Assembly (NCBI GenBank): GCA_963920575.1
Contig: OY986972.1
Coordinates: 19,497,083 to 19,561,082, forward strand
DNA from: Narthecium ossifragum
Taxonomy: Eukaryota > Streptophyta > Magnoliopsida > Dioscoreales > Nartheciaceae
DNA length: 64,000 bases
Direction: 5' to 3'
Position numbers and translations under genes: made by a program. Under the pieces are notes generated by a model. It searched no databases, was not told the origin of the DNA, and saw nothing but the letters and a program-made list of their open reading frames with translations. Positions within the stretch are counted from its first letter, which is position 1. Every line of letters begins with the position of its first letter. Of the stretch, positions 11,755-21,482 are shown one piece after another.

Positions 11755-14700
11755 TCGACGGGGTTTGGATGCTCAGAGATGTTGGCGGCGTGGGTCTCGA
11801 TGATAGCGGCGTGGGTGGAGGCCAATGCGTCCGACGATGAGGGAGGTGAGGCCCACGGCGTAGGGCGAGGACGTTGTGTCTGACGGGGAACTGGAGGCCG
11901 GCCTTCACGGAGCGAGTCACGGGCCGACGGCAGGTTGGGCGAGGGGCGAGGTTGATCACTGAGAGGCGGACTCAGCTCTCTTCCTTCGCCTCCTCGCGAT
12001 CGCCAATGGCTGATGGGAGATGGCCGACGGCGTGGGGAGCTAGGTAGAGAGGCAAGGAAGAGAGAGTGGGAAAGAGGTAAGGGGGAGATCGGAGAAGTAG
12101 AGGGGATGGGACGGCTCAGTCACATCCCGTCCCTTCTCTCTCTCCAAAAAATTTCAAAATTTGGTGAGATAGTGTTTATTTGGCTGAAAAATTTGGATGG
12201 AAATTTTGGGTCGGAATTGAAAACTTTGGATGGAAATGTAAAATTTGATGATGAAATCTGTATCATTGGATGTGTTTGGAGATGAATCTGAACCGTTCTT
12301 TATGTCTTATAGTTGAGACATTTCAAAAACCGCCCTTCCTTATATAATAGATAATAAATACATATAATAACATACATAGCATATGCATAAAACATATATA
12401 CATAGAAGAACATACATAAGAAATTTATTAATTATATATTCATAACATACACATGATATATATATACATAATCTATATCATTATTATATATTATATGTAT
12501 TTTATGAATATGTATATTTATTTTATATAAATATATATACATAATATGTATACATGTATATAATCAATTATATAAATATATTTGTTGAATATATATAGTG
12601 AGAAAAGTGAAAAGATTTCAAGTGGATGGGATCCACTTGTCATGACTTGATTGGCCCAGCCTCTATAGCAGGAACTGACATAGAAACTCTATGTCAGACC
12701 CCCCGAATCCAAGATTCACATACAGCATAACAAAAAGACTCCAAAGAGAGCCATTGATCGTCAATGCATGCATAACTCAGTCTTGTACCATGCATGTTAG
12801 TATCAATAATGTGGTCATAAGGAACGTTGACAAAGTAAACAGGTAGCCTTCCATTAGACACTGCGAGCAGCACAGTCAAAGAACAAGAATTCAAGGTAAT
12901 TAATTCGTCTAAGAAATAAACGAATGAATCAAAGAGCACATCTTGAATAGGTTTGTTGTTTGTACTCCAGGTTGAGTTACCCCGGAGCCTTTCGACTTAA
13001 TTGCTTAAAAAAAAATACAGAAGAAGGAACTCAAATTTTCTTGGCTACAATAATACATCAATCTCGCGTGTTCTTTGAAATTAAAGAAGCCGAAGGAGAT
13101 GAACCTTTTGAGACAGAGGAGTTTGTGGAATAAGCTGCATAATCACTGTTAGTAATGGATACCACACTGCTCCCACTAGGAACCGACGACGAAGTAGTGT
13201 TTCTGTACCTGCTCATTTCCAATGGCGGTGCTGCCGTATATGTTGCCACAGGCATCTTGGATGGAAGCTGCGGCAATGGTGCTTCGAAGTTTAGTATGCT
13301 AATCGCCTGCTTGATGGAAGGCCGGAGCTTGTAGTCTGGATGTGCGCATGATAAGCCCACCATTATCAATCTCTCGACCTGCTCGCCGTTGTAGTCCGTC
13401 AGCCGCTCGTCGGCGGCTTCGAACAGCCTATAGGTTCCGTAGAGCTCCCACACCCACGCCACCAAACTCACCTTCCTTGGCTCCTCCCTATAATCAACAG
13501 GCCTTCTGCCACATGCAATCTCCAGAAGCACAATGCCGAAGCTGTACACATCGGACTCTCTGCTAGCTTTGCCGGTGGTCAGGCTCTCCGGTGCCAAGTA
13601 TCCGAAGGTTCCGGCGATGATAGTCGTTTGCGATCCCTGGTCGTGATCGATGAGCCTTGCGAGGCCGAAGTCTCCGAGCCGAGCGTTGAAGCCGGAGTCT
13701 AGCATGACATTGCTCGGCTTGATGTCTCTATGCACCACGCACTGCTCCCACTCCTCGTGGAGGTAGAGCAGCGCTGAGGCCAGGCCGAGCGCGATCTTGT
13801 GCCTCACTGGCCATGGGAGTAGCTTCGCGTCGTGACCGAGATATTTGTCAAGGCTGCCGTTGGGCATGCACTCGTAGACAAGCATAAACTCACCGCGATC
13901 GTGGCACCAGCCGACGAGCTGAACTAAGTTCCGGTGCCGAAGCCGGCTGATGATCTTCACCTCGGAGACGTATTCCTTCTTCCCTTGCTTCGACCCGCTC
14001 GAGACCTTCTTGATGGCCACCTCCATCCTAAGATCGGTCAAGTAGCCTTTGTAAACCGATCCGAATCCTCCCTCACCGAGCTTCCCTTCGTGGGCGAAGT
14101 TCTTGGTGGCGCCGGCCAATTCGCTGTAGGGAAACCTCTTGGGTCCCCTTCCCTTCTCGAACTCATCATCAATGGAGTCATCATTCAATATGACATCTTC
14201 TTCGAGCCCTCTTCTCTTCTTCCTCGTAAAAAGCCATACCACACCAAGCACACCTGCAACCAAGATGATTGCGCCAACAAGCACACCTACCACAAGACCA
14301 ACTTTGCTCTCCTTTTTATTTATCACCAGGGTTGAGCTGAAATCCCAAGAGACGAGCTTATGCAGCTCGACGGAGCTGCCGGTGGCGGCGGAGAAGCCGA
14401 TGGCGACTGTTTCTGGCAAGATCTCCTTCAGATCAACAACATATGAAAGGCTCCGATTGCCACCAAAGACTGGATTATCGGCATAAGTCAAGAAGACACT
14501 CAAATCCTTAGCACTTGCATTATAGCTGACCCAAGCGTTGGCAAGGCGGCCGTCCCTCATGCTACTACTCCAGTTGACACTTGCAACCGAGACTATCGAA
14601 TTCACGTCGATGCCGACGTGATTCTCACTCGGATCCCAGGCGTTCTGAAATGTGTCGAACTCGACGGCCACCATCTGCTCGGTGGCATTCGGCAGCGAGC

Positions 14701-15340
14701 TGTTGTTGAACAGTCTGAGAAACCCTCCCGAAGGGTTGGTGGGGATGACCGAGGGGAAAGGAGAGAGGAAGAAGGCGAGGCCGTCGCCGTAGTTGTTAAG
14801 ATTGATGGCGTGAATGATGAATGAGAAGTGGGTGACGAAGTCGGTTACCTGGCCAGAGGCCTTGTCCCAGAGGAGGAGCGGCTCAGAGTACACGACTCGG
14901 CCGCCGCTGTTGGTGAGCATAGAGTTGACCTGGTTCCTGGTGAGCTGAATGGATTGGTTGGATGGGATGTAGAAGGCATCCTGCTGGAAATTTAAGCAAT
15001 TGGTGGAATTGCCGAAGCACTGTGGGTTCTGATCGAATGTAGAAAAATTGAAGGTGAGGGCTCCTGCTCGAGTGATCCAAGCGGAGGAGAAGAGGAAGAA
15101 GAAGAGGAAGCCATGGTTGCAGGAAACCATGCTTTCTTCAGATGTTGATGAAGGAGATGATAGCTAATTAATTGCTTTAAGAAACAGGAGGCTGGTTGGT
15201 ATGACATGTACCCCCAATCAAAGCCCTATGGTGAGAGCCCAGCGTTGATAAATGGTTCTGTATAGGGCTCTTGCGTGTTGACTGGGTTCGTGTGACTGGG
15301 TTCGTGTGAACTGGTCTTAATTGGCAGAGTATTATTATAT
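11755..15340. repeat. segmental tandem duplication, unit 1
   Basis: This segment is homologous to 16253-19929. Shared landmarks are the GC-rich block ending with cttccttatat (12333 versus 16859), the 3' flank starting agattcacatacagcat (12710 versus 17329), the whole lectin receptor kinase gene, and its 5' flank. Between the first two landmarks the copies carry different AT-rich inserts (12345-12708 and 16862-17327). Unit offset is about 4.5-4.6 kb. Confidence 0.85.
13058..15130 (-). CDS. L-type lectin-domain receptor kinase (LecRK-IX-like), copy 1
   Basis: This is an intronless 690-residue membrane receptor kinase. A hydrophobic signal peptide (about 1-24) precedes a legume-lectin domain (about 25-265). 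The domain's metal-site residues are kept: E157, D159, N163, D166 and H171 within VEFDTFQNAWDPSENHVGID. A transmembrane helix spans about 277-301 and is followed by the basic stop KKRR. The kinase domain (about 350-625) is complete: GEGGFGSVYKG loop, K374, E390, HRD at 467-469, DFG at 487-489 and APE at 513-515, so it should be an active RD kinase. The sequence VAIKKVSSGSKQGKKEYVSE is typical of clade IX. Family members sense extracellular ligands and act in immunity, cell death or development; the ligand here is unknown. One oddity is Cys421 in the hinge-following motif YECMPNGSL, where copy 2 has Phe. The start is the first Met, before the signal peptide. Confidence 0.95.
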   Translation of the reverse strand: MVSCNHGFLFFFLFSSAWITRAGALTFNFSTFDQNPQCFGNSTNCLNFQQDAFYIPSNQSIQLTRNQVNSMLTNSGGRVVYSEPLLLWDKASGQVTDFVTHFSFIIHAINLNNYGDGLAFFLSPFPSVIPTNPSGGFLRLFNNSSLPNATEQMVAVEFDTFQNAWDPSENHVGIDVNSIVSVASVNWSSSMRDGRLANAWVSYNASAKDLSVFLTYADNPVFGGNRSLSYVVDLKEILPETVAIGFSAATGSSVELHKLVSWDFSSTLVINKKESKVGLVVGVLVGAIILVAGVLGVVWLFTRKKRRGLEEDVILNDDSIDDEFEKGRGPKRFPYSELAGATKNFAHEGKLGEGGFGSVYKGYLTDLRMEVAIKKVSSGSKQGKKEYVSEVKIISRLRHRNLVQLVGWCHDRGEFMLVYECMPNGSLDKYLGHDAKLLPWPVRHKIALGLASALLYLHEEWEQCVVHRDIKPSNVMLDSGFNARLGDFGLARLIDHDQGSQTTIIAGTFGYLAPESLTTGKASRESDVYSFGIVLLEIACGRRPVDYREEPRKVSLVAWVWELYGTYRLFEAADERLTDYNGEQVERLIMVGLSCAHPDYKLRPSIKQAISILNFEAPLPQLPSKMPVATYTAAPPLEMSRYRNTTSSSVPSGSSVVSITNSDYAAYSTNSSVSKGSSPSASLISKNTRD

Positions 15341-15345
15341 ATGAT
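15325..15345 (-). promoter_or_regulatory. candidate TATA box of lectin kinase copy 1
   Basis: On the minus strand TATATAATA lies at about 15341-15333, some 200 bases upstream of the start codon. That spacing would give a 5' leader of roughly 170 bases. The equivalent position in copy 2 is lost: homology ends at 'gacagagtata' near 19929. The motif alone is weak evidence; its position in the conserved 5' flank supports it. Confidence 0.4.
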
Positions 15346-15359
15346 GGGGTTATTTGGAC

Positions 15360-15645
15360 TAAAATATGATGTTTTTTTCTTAGGGTTAATCGGGGTTTAG
15401 GCCATTCAGATGGAAATATTTAGTCCTAGGTCCTCATACCTTTTTCTTAAGGCATTTAGTGCATAATACTTTTTTTTTTATTAAAATGCCATTTCAATAT
15501 TCCTAACATATCCCGGTGACTGTTCATATTCCCAGTGGAACTTACTTTCCACAATTACGGAAAGTAACTTTTGTTTTTGGTGATGAAATCGTTGAAAATA
15601 ACTTGAGTTACTTTTCAGATTAAACCAATGAAAAGTAACTAGTGG
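15360..15645. other. AT-rich segment with GAAAGTAACT motifs
   Basis: No gene is seen. Phrases such as 'catttagtgcataat' and 'ggaaagtaact' resemble the repeats at 100-1290. The lectin-kinase duplication stops on its left and the GC-rich duplicated block begins on its right, so a transposon may sit at this joint. Confidence 0.4.
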
Positions 15646-15724
15646 TTGTGGAACGATGACGGCGAGCTAGATCGACGCAGCGACGACGACGACGAGCTCA
15701 TGGCTGAGGGGTGCGGTGGGCCGC

Positions 15725-16330
15725 GGGGGGCGCTGGAGATCGATGATGTTGGCGGCGTGGGTCAAGCTCGACAACGGCGGCGTGGGTGGACAACTCCTGT
15801 TGGCGGCGTGGGTCGAGCTCGACGACGGCGGCGTGGGTGGATAGCTCCTCTCCTAGCGAGGTAAGGGAAGTGAGAGTGAGAGAGGGAGATGGGAGTATGA
15901 AGGGGGGTTGGGGCGATCGGCGGCGGGGATACCTGCCTGGCTGTCCGGGAGAGGATGCGGTAGACAGAGCGGCGGTGGCGACGATGGCCAGATGGAGAGA
16001 GGGGAGCTCCACAGGGTTTGGAAGCTCAGAGATCGATGATGTTGGCGGTGTGGGTCGAGCTCGACGACGACGGTGTAGGTGGACATCTCTTCTCCTAGCG
16101 TGGAAAGGGAAGAGAGAGTGAGAGAGGGGGATGGGAGTACAAAGTGGGGTTGGGGGGATCGGCGGCGGGGATACCTACCTGGCTGTCTGGGAGAGGATGC
16201 GGCAAACAGAGCGCCGACGGCGATGGCGGCTAGATGGAGAGAGGGGAGCTCCACGGGGTTTGGATGCTCGGAGATCGATGATGTTGGCGGCGTGGGTATC
16301 GACGACAGCGGCGTGGGTGGAGGCCGATGC
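15725..16330. repeat. 242-bp GC-rich tandem duplication
   Basis: The stretch starting 'tcctagcg' at 15851 recurs at 16093, and the downstream landmarks (atacct-cctggctgtc, gatggagagaggggagctcc, gatgatgttggcgg) follow in both copies. The sub-motif 'gatgttggcggcgtgggt' also occurs at about 11780 in duplication unit 1. Frames with 'DDVGGVG' on the plus strand are translations of this repeat. Confidence 0.75.
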
Positions 16331-16861
16331 GTCCGACGGAGAGGGAGGTGTGGGCGACGGCGTAGGGCGAGGACGATGCATCTGATGGGGAACTGGAGGC
16401 TGGCCTTCACGGAGAGAGTCACGGGCCGACGGCGGGTTGGGCGAGGGGCGAGGGGCGAGGTTGATCACTAAGAGGCGGACTCAACTCTCTTCCTCCGCCT
16501 CCTTCTCGCGATCGCCAATGGCTGATGGGAGATGGCCGACGGCGTGGGGAGCTAGGAAGAGAGGTAAGGGAAGAGAGAGTGGGAGAGAGGTAAGGGGGAG
16601 ATGGGAGAAGTAGAGGGGATGGGATGGCTGGTTCTCAGTCACATCCTGTCCCTTCTCTTTCTCTCTCTAAAAATTTTCAAAAATCGGTGGGAGAGTGTTA
16701 TTTGGCTGAAAATTTTGGGTGGAAATTTTGGGCGGGAATTGAAAACTTTGGATGGGAATTTTAAATTTTGATGATGAAATCTGGATCGTTGGATGTGTTT
16801 GGAGATAAATTTAGACCGTTCTTTATGTCTTGTAGTTGAGACATTTCAAAAACCGCTCTTC

Positions 16862-16910
16862 CTTATATTATATTATATTATATTATATTATATTATATAT
16901 ATATATATAT
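16862..16910. repeat. AT microsatellite
   Basis: Runs of tatat/ttata type simple repeat at the point where the two duplicated units diverge. Confidence 0.9.
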
Positions 16911-17117
16911 TATTCTTATATAGCAGAATGGTTATAAGTTAATCATATTGTTTTCCTATATGGAGCCTACGTAGATAGGGATATCCTCCATGAAGCCTAC
17001 GTAGAGGGAGATAGTGGGGGAGGGGGGAAGTTAGTGGGGGGAGAGAGCAGGACTAGTGAGGAGTGAGGAGTTATTAGGGGAGGTGGGGAGAGAGGATGGT
17101 TACAATGCCAGGTGACA

Positions 17118-17120
17118 GGG

Positions 17121-17163
<43 letters not shown>
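17118..17163. repeat. compound (TA)n(GA)n microsatellite
   Basis: About seven TA units run directly into about fifteen GA units. It lies in the insert specific to duplication unit 2. Confidence 0.95.
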
Positions 17164-17165
<2 letters not shown>

Positions 17166-17676
17166 GGGGCGGTGGAGCTGGTTAGTTTCCGGTGAACAGC
17201 GTAATGTGGTATTGACCTGATTTTAAAACAGAATAGTGGACGTATATAATTCAATAATCCAATTCTTTAATATTTCGGTGGGTAAAAGATTAATTTTATT
17301 TTTATAAGTTAAGCCAAACGGCCGGCTAAAGATTCACATACAGCATAACAAAAAGACTCCAAAGAGAGCCATTGATCGTCAATGCATGCATAACTCAGTC
17401 TTGTAGCCATGCATGTTAGTATCAATATTATGGTCATAAGAAACGTTGACAAAGTAAACAGGTAGCCTTCCATTAGACACTGCGAGCAGCACAGTCAAAG
17501 AACATGAATTCAAGGTAATTAATTCGTCTAAGAAATAAACGAATGAATCAAAGAACACATCTTGAATAGGTTTGTTGTTTGTACTCCAGGTTGAGTTACC
17601 CCGGAGCCTTTCGACTTAATTGCTTAAAAAAAAATAAAGAAGAAGGAACTCAAATTTTCTTGGCTACAATAATACA

Positions 17677-19758
17677 TCAATCTCGCGTGTTCTGAGAAAT
17701 TAAAGAAGCCGAAGGAGATGAACCTTTTGAGACAGAGGAGTTTGTGGAATAAGCTGCATAATCACTTTTAGTAATGGATACCACACTGCTCCCACTAGGA
17801 ACCGACGACGAAGTAGTGTTTGTGTACCTGCTCATTTCCAATGACGGTGCCGTATATGTTGCCACAGGCATCTCTGATGGCAGCTGCGGCACTGGTGCTT
17901 CGAAGTTTAGTATGCTAATCGCCTGCTTGATGGAAGGCCGGAGCTTGTAGTCTGGATGTGCGCATGATAAGCCCACCATTATCAATCTCTCGACCTGCTC
18001 GTCGTTGTAGTCCGTCAGCCGCTCGTCGGCGGCTTCGAACAGCCTATACGTTCCGTAGAGCTCCCACACCCACGCCACCAAACTCACCTTCCTTGGCTCC
18101 TCCCTATAATCAACAGGCCTTCTGCCACATGCAATCTCCAGAAGCACAATGCCGAAGCTGTACACATCGGACTCTCTGCTAGCTTTGCCGGTGGTCAGGC
18201 TCTCCGGTGCCAAGTATCCGAAGGTTCCGGCGATGATAGTCGTTTGCGATCCCTGGTCGTGATCGATGAGCCTTGCGAGGCCGAAGTCGCCGAGCCGAGC
18301 GTTGAAGCCAGAGTCGAGCATGACATTGCTCGGCTTGATGTCTCTATGCACCACGCACTGCTCCCACTCCTCGTGGAGGTAGAGCAGGGCAGAGGCCAGG
18401 CCGAGCGCGATCTTGTGCCTCACTGGCCATGGGAGTAGCTTCGCGTCGTGACCGAGATATTTGTCAAGGCTGCCGTTGGGCATGAACTCGTAGACAAGCA
18501 TAAACTCACCGCGATCGTGGCACCAGCCGACGAGCTGAACTAAGTTCCGGTGCCGAAGCCGGCTGATGATCTTCACCTCGGAGACGTATTCCTTCTTCCC
18601 TTGCTTCGACCCGCTCGAGACCTTCTTGATGGCCACCTCCATCCTAAGATCGGTCAAGTAGCCTTTGTAAACCGATCCGAATCCTCCCTCACCGAGCTTC
18701 CCTTCGTGGGCGAAGTTATTGGTGGCGCCGGCCAGTTCGCTGTAGGGAAACCTCTTGGGTCCCCTTCCCTTCTCGAACTCATCATCAATGGAGTCATCAT
18801 GCAATATGACATTTTCTTCGAGCCTTTTTCTCTTCTTCCTTGTAACAAACCATACCACACCAAGCACACCAGCAACCAAGATGATTGCGCCAACAAGCAC
18901 ACCTACCACAAGACCAACTTTGCTCTCCGTTTTATTTATCACCAGGGTTGAGCTGAAATTCCAAGAGACGAGCTTATGCAGCTCGATGAAGCCGCCGGTG
19001 GCGGCGGAGAAGCCGATGGCGACTGTTTCTGGCAAGATCTCCTTCAGATCAACAGCATATGAAAGGCTCCAATTGCCACCAAAGACTGGATTATCGTCAT
19101 AAGTCAAGAAGACACTCAAATCCTTAGCACTCGCATTATAGCTGACCCAAGCGTTGGCAAGGCGGCCGTCCCTGATGCTACTACTCCAGTTGACACTTGC
19201 AACCGAGACTATCGAATTCACGTCGATGCCGACGTGATTGTCACTCGAATCCCAGTCGTTCTTAAATGTGTCGAACTCGACGGCCACCATGATCTGCTCG
19301 GTGGCATTCGGCAGCGAGCTGTTGAACAGTCTGAGAAACCCTCCCAAAGGGTTGGTGGGGATGACCGAGGGGAAAGGAGAGAGGAAGAAGGCGAGGCCGT
19401 CGCCGTCGCCGTATTTGTTAACATTGATGGTGGCGTCAATGATGAATGAGAAGTGGGTGACGAAGTCGGTTACCTGGCCGGAGGCCTTGTCCCAGAGGAG
19501 GAGCGGCTCAGAGTACACGACTCGGCCGCCGCTGTTGGCGAGCGTAGAGTTGACCTGGTTCCTGGTGAGATCAATGGATTGGTTAATGGATAGGATGTAG
19601 AAGGCATCCTGCTGGAAATTTAAGCAATTGTTGGAATTGCCGAAGCACTGTGGGTTCTGATCGAAGGTAGAATAATTGAAGGTGAGGGCTGCTGCTCGAG
19701 TGATCCAAGCGGAGGAGAAGAGGAAGACGAAGAGGAAGCCATGGTTGCAGGAAACCAT
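17677..19758 (-). CDS. L-type lectin-domain receptor kinase (LecRK-IX-like), copy 2
   Basis: This 693-residue paralogue has the same layout as the gene at 13058: signal peptide, legume-lectin domain with VEFDTFKNDWDSSDNHVGID, transmembrane helix, juxtamembrane segment and full RD kinase (GEGGFGSVYKG, VAIKK, HRD, DFGLAR, APE). Nearly all differences lie in the ectodomain and juxtamembrane part; the kinase domains are almost identical. It keeps Phe where copy 1 has Cys in the YE(F/C)MPNGSL motif. Small in-frame indels (for example after YGDG, and in the lectin N-terminus) separate the copies, so both reading frames have been kept. The upstream region is unlike copy 1 beyond about 170 bases from the start codon, so expression probably differs. 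No intron is needed. Confidence 0.95.
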   Translation of the reverse strand: MVSCNHGFLFVFLFSSAWITRAAALTFNYSTFDQNPQCFGNSNNCLNFQQDAFYILSINQSIDLTRNQVNSTLANSGGRVVYSEPLLLWDKASGQVTDFVTHFSFIIDATINVNKYGDGDGLAFFLSPFPSVIPTNPLGGFLRLFNSSLPNATEQIMVAVEFDTFKNDWDSSDNHVGIDVNSIVSVASVNWSSSIRDGRLANAWVSYNASAKDLSVFLTYDDNPVFGGNWSLSYAVDLKEILPETVAIGFSAATGGFIELHKLVSWNFSSTLVINKTESKVGLVVGVLVGAIILVAGVLGVVWFVTRKKRKRLEENVILHDDSIDDEFEKGRGPKRFPYSELAGATNNFAHEGKLGEGGFGSVYKGYLTDLRMEVAIKKVSSGSKQGKKEYVSEVKIISRLRHRNLVQLVGWCHDRGEFMLVYEFMPNGSLDKYLGHDAKLLPWPVRHKIALGLASALLYLHEEWEQCVVHRDIKPSNVMLDSGFNARLGDFGLARLIDHDQGSQTTIIAGTFGYLAPESLTTGKASRESDVYSFGIVLLEIACGRRPVDYREEPRKVSLVAWVWELYGTYRLFEAADERLTDYNDEQVERLIMVGLSCAHPDYKLRPSIKQAISILNFEAPVPQLPSEMPVATYTAPSLEMSRYTNTTSSSVPSGSSVVSITKSDYAAYSTNSSVSKGSSPSASLISQNTRD

Positions 19759-19929
19759 GGTTTCTTCAGATGTTGATGAAGGAGATGATAGCTAATTAAT
19801 TGCGTTAAGAAACAGGAGATTGGTTGGTATTTGGTGAGAGCCCAGTTGTTAATAAATGGTTCTGTATAGGGTTCTTGCGTGTTGACTGTTGACTGGGTTC
19901 GTGTGAACTGGTCTTAATTGACAGAGTAT

Positions 19930-20380
19930 AGAGTTTCTAGCGACCATAGAAACCGTCATCAAACCACCCACTACGATTGAAACTGATCTTGATCTACCAG
20001 GACTGCTGGATAACTGGCATTTTTAGTTATTTACCAAACTGTCATAAAACATGTCTCTTATTGTTAACTGTCATTTTACTGATTATAACATTTGAATCTG
20101 AAAATCTCGTCAACATAAAAAGTTGTATATCGTTTCGTTTTCTTTCCAACGGTAACTGAATCTCCCAATTTGAACATTATATGAGAAAGTTATAGCCGAA
20201 ATACCTCAGCTGCATTGATAACATTATTAAATAAGTGAGAAAAGTATGGCCAATCACCCAAATATGGCCGATAGCTATTGGTCATATTTATGACTAACAT
20301 TTTGCCCCCCGGGTCTTTATGAAAATTTTTTTATTTTTGTAAAGACCGTATCCTCCTCTTCTCTTTTCTCTCTCTCTTTT
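19930..20380. repeat. dispersed repeat, copy near 19.9 kb
   Basis: From 'agtttctagc' onward this segment resembles 35635-36085 in the same orientation (shared phrases: accaaactg-cataaaacatgtctctta, tttgtaaagacc-tatcctcctcttct). The two could be ends of one large element or two copies of a family. No coding potential is seen. It replaces the promoter-proximal flank expected from the other lectin kinase copy. Confidence 0.6.
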
Positions 20381-20389
20381 TAATGTTTA

Positions 20390-20880
20390 TCGACCAAAAT
20401 GTTTGCTTGGCCAAAGATTGCTCGGGCAAATATTTTTACTCAAGCACACATGTTGATCGGCCAAACATTTTGGTAGGTCAAATTTTTGAATGTCTCTCGG
20501 CCAACATTAAACTTTTTGAATGTTTCTTGATCAGTTTTTTTTTTTTTTGGCTAAATAATTTTGCATGACCAAAGATGTTTGTTGGCCAAACCCATTTGCT
20601 TGGCCAAAGATATTTTTCGGCCAAATTCTCTTGATGTCTGCTCGGCCAAGCATGATTAAGCATGTTTGAGCGGCCAAAGATATTGGTCGGCCTAACAGTT
20701 TGCTCTATATTGACCGATCATAATCATTTTGTCTTCATATAATATTTATCTCTAAAATTTTGTCGGCCAAAGATTTTGTTGGCCAAATATATTTCTTGGC
20801 TGAACATAACGATCCATGATGGGCTCTTCACAGCCCTTTTCTCGATTAAACATGAGACATTGCTCGGCCATATTAACAGG
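20390..20880. repeat. CGGCCAA-rich irregular repeat
   Basis: The motif (T/C)(C/T)GGCCAAA recurs about fifteen times at roughly 25-40 base intervals, with close variants such as TTGGCCAAAGAT. A shorter cluster of the same motif lies at 25335-25375, on the far side of the captured gene fragments. Such subterminal motif clusters are known from DNA transposons and this may be one, but no terminal inverted repeat was located. Confidence 0.6.
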
Positions 20881-20898
20881 CATTTCCTCAAACATCTG

Positions 20899-20958
20899 CT
20901 AAGCAGTGGGTTTAACCATCTCCATTTTTCCATGGCCCTCCTTCTCATCCACTTTCTC
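20899..20958 (-). pseudogene. receptor-kinase fragment, distal piece (split by insertion)
   Basis: The minus-strand frame KVDEKEGHGKMEMVKPTA then stop continues the kinase-like frame at 24144-24270. The two halves are separated only by the transposon at 20959-24139 and its TTCTC target duplication. Plant LRR receptor kinases have a similar stretch (D-V-E-x-V-x-E-K-E-G-H-x-x-M) late in the C-lobe. The fragment ends in a stop soon afterwards, so it is not functional. Confidence 0.55.
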
Positions 20959-21210
20959 TGTCACGCCCCGCCCCAATTTAATATAAAATATCCCAAAATT
21001 TCTAAAAAAATTTGGCATGACCCTTGGGCACGGGCACGTGAGATCACTATTATTGTGAGACCCACTGGGTCTACCGTGGGACAAGATGCCTGCGCCTGGA
21101 GGGCGAGACTGAGTCGGGTAAGCAATCCCACAACGCCTGGGTATGGTCCGGGGTTCGATATAAGTATATAGTAATCTTTTAATAGACACAACGCGTTTTA
21201 AAGCCGTGCT

Positions 21211-21297
21211 GGCAGTGATCCGTCAGAAAAACTCCATAGTTAAGCGTGCTCGACCTGGAGTAGTCACATGATGGGTGACCTACTGGGATGTTTTCCC
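21211..21297 (+). repeat. 5S rRNA-derived sequence in TRIM repeat 1
   Basis: The stretch with ctccatagttaagcgtgctc, then ctggagtagtcacatgatgg, then gtgacctactggga aligns with the plant 5S rRNA core (CTCCGCAGTTAAGCG, TTGGAGTAGTAC, GATGGGTGACCTCCTGGGAAG). The Pol III internal control region (box A, intermediate element, box C) falls in this part. It is a degenerate derivative, not a functional 5S gene: the 5' third of 5S is missing and box C carries ggatg for GGAAG. Confidence 0.8.
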
Positions 21298-21482
21298 AGA
21301 TTTCTGCGGTGAGCCAAAAACGCGGACAATATTGTGTCGGGTGGGGCCCTCGGGTGGATCCTGGTTGGACAGGGAGCCCGCGGGCCGGGGCCCAGTGGAG
21401 GGCCGGGGCGTTACAGTGAGGACGCTGGGCCTCCAAGGGGGGTGGATTGTGAGACCCCCTGGGTCTACCGTGGGACAAGATG

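Larger units (their letters stand above)
16253..19929. repeat. segmental tandem duplication, unit 2
   Basis: Homologous to 11755-15340. It ends on the right at 'gacagagtata', where unit 1 continues into its TATA-containing flank but unit 2 runs into a repeat also found near 35635. The loss of homology is abrupt, which marks either the duplication limit or a later insertion. Confidence 0.8.

Noticed and set aside
13342..14824. Plus-strand ORFs within the lectin kinase genes (also 17958-19600)
   Set aside because: Antisense shadows of the two receptor kinase genes with no independent support.
21211..21297. Functional 5S rRNA gene
   Set aside because: Only the internal core is similar, it is degenerate, and it repeats within TRIM terminal repeats.
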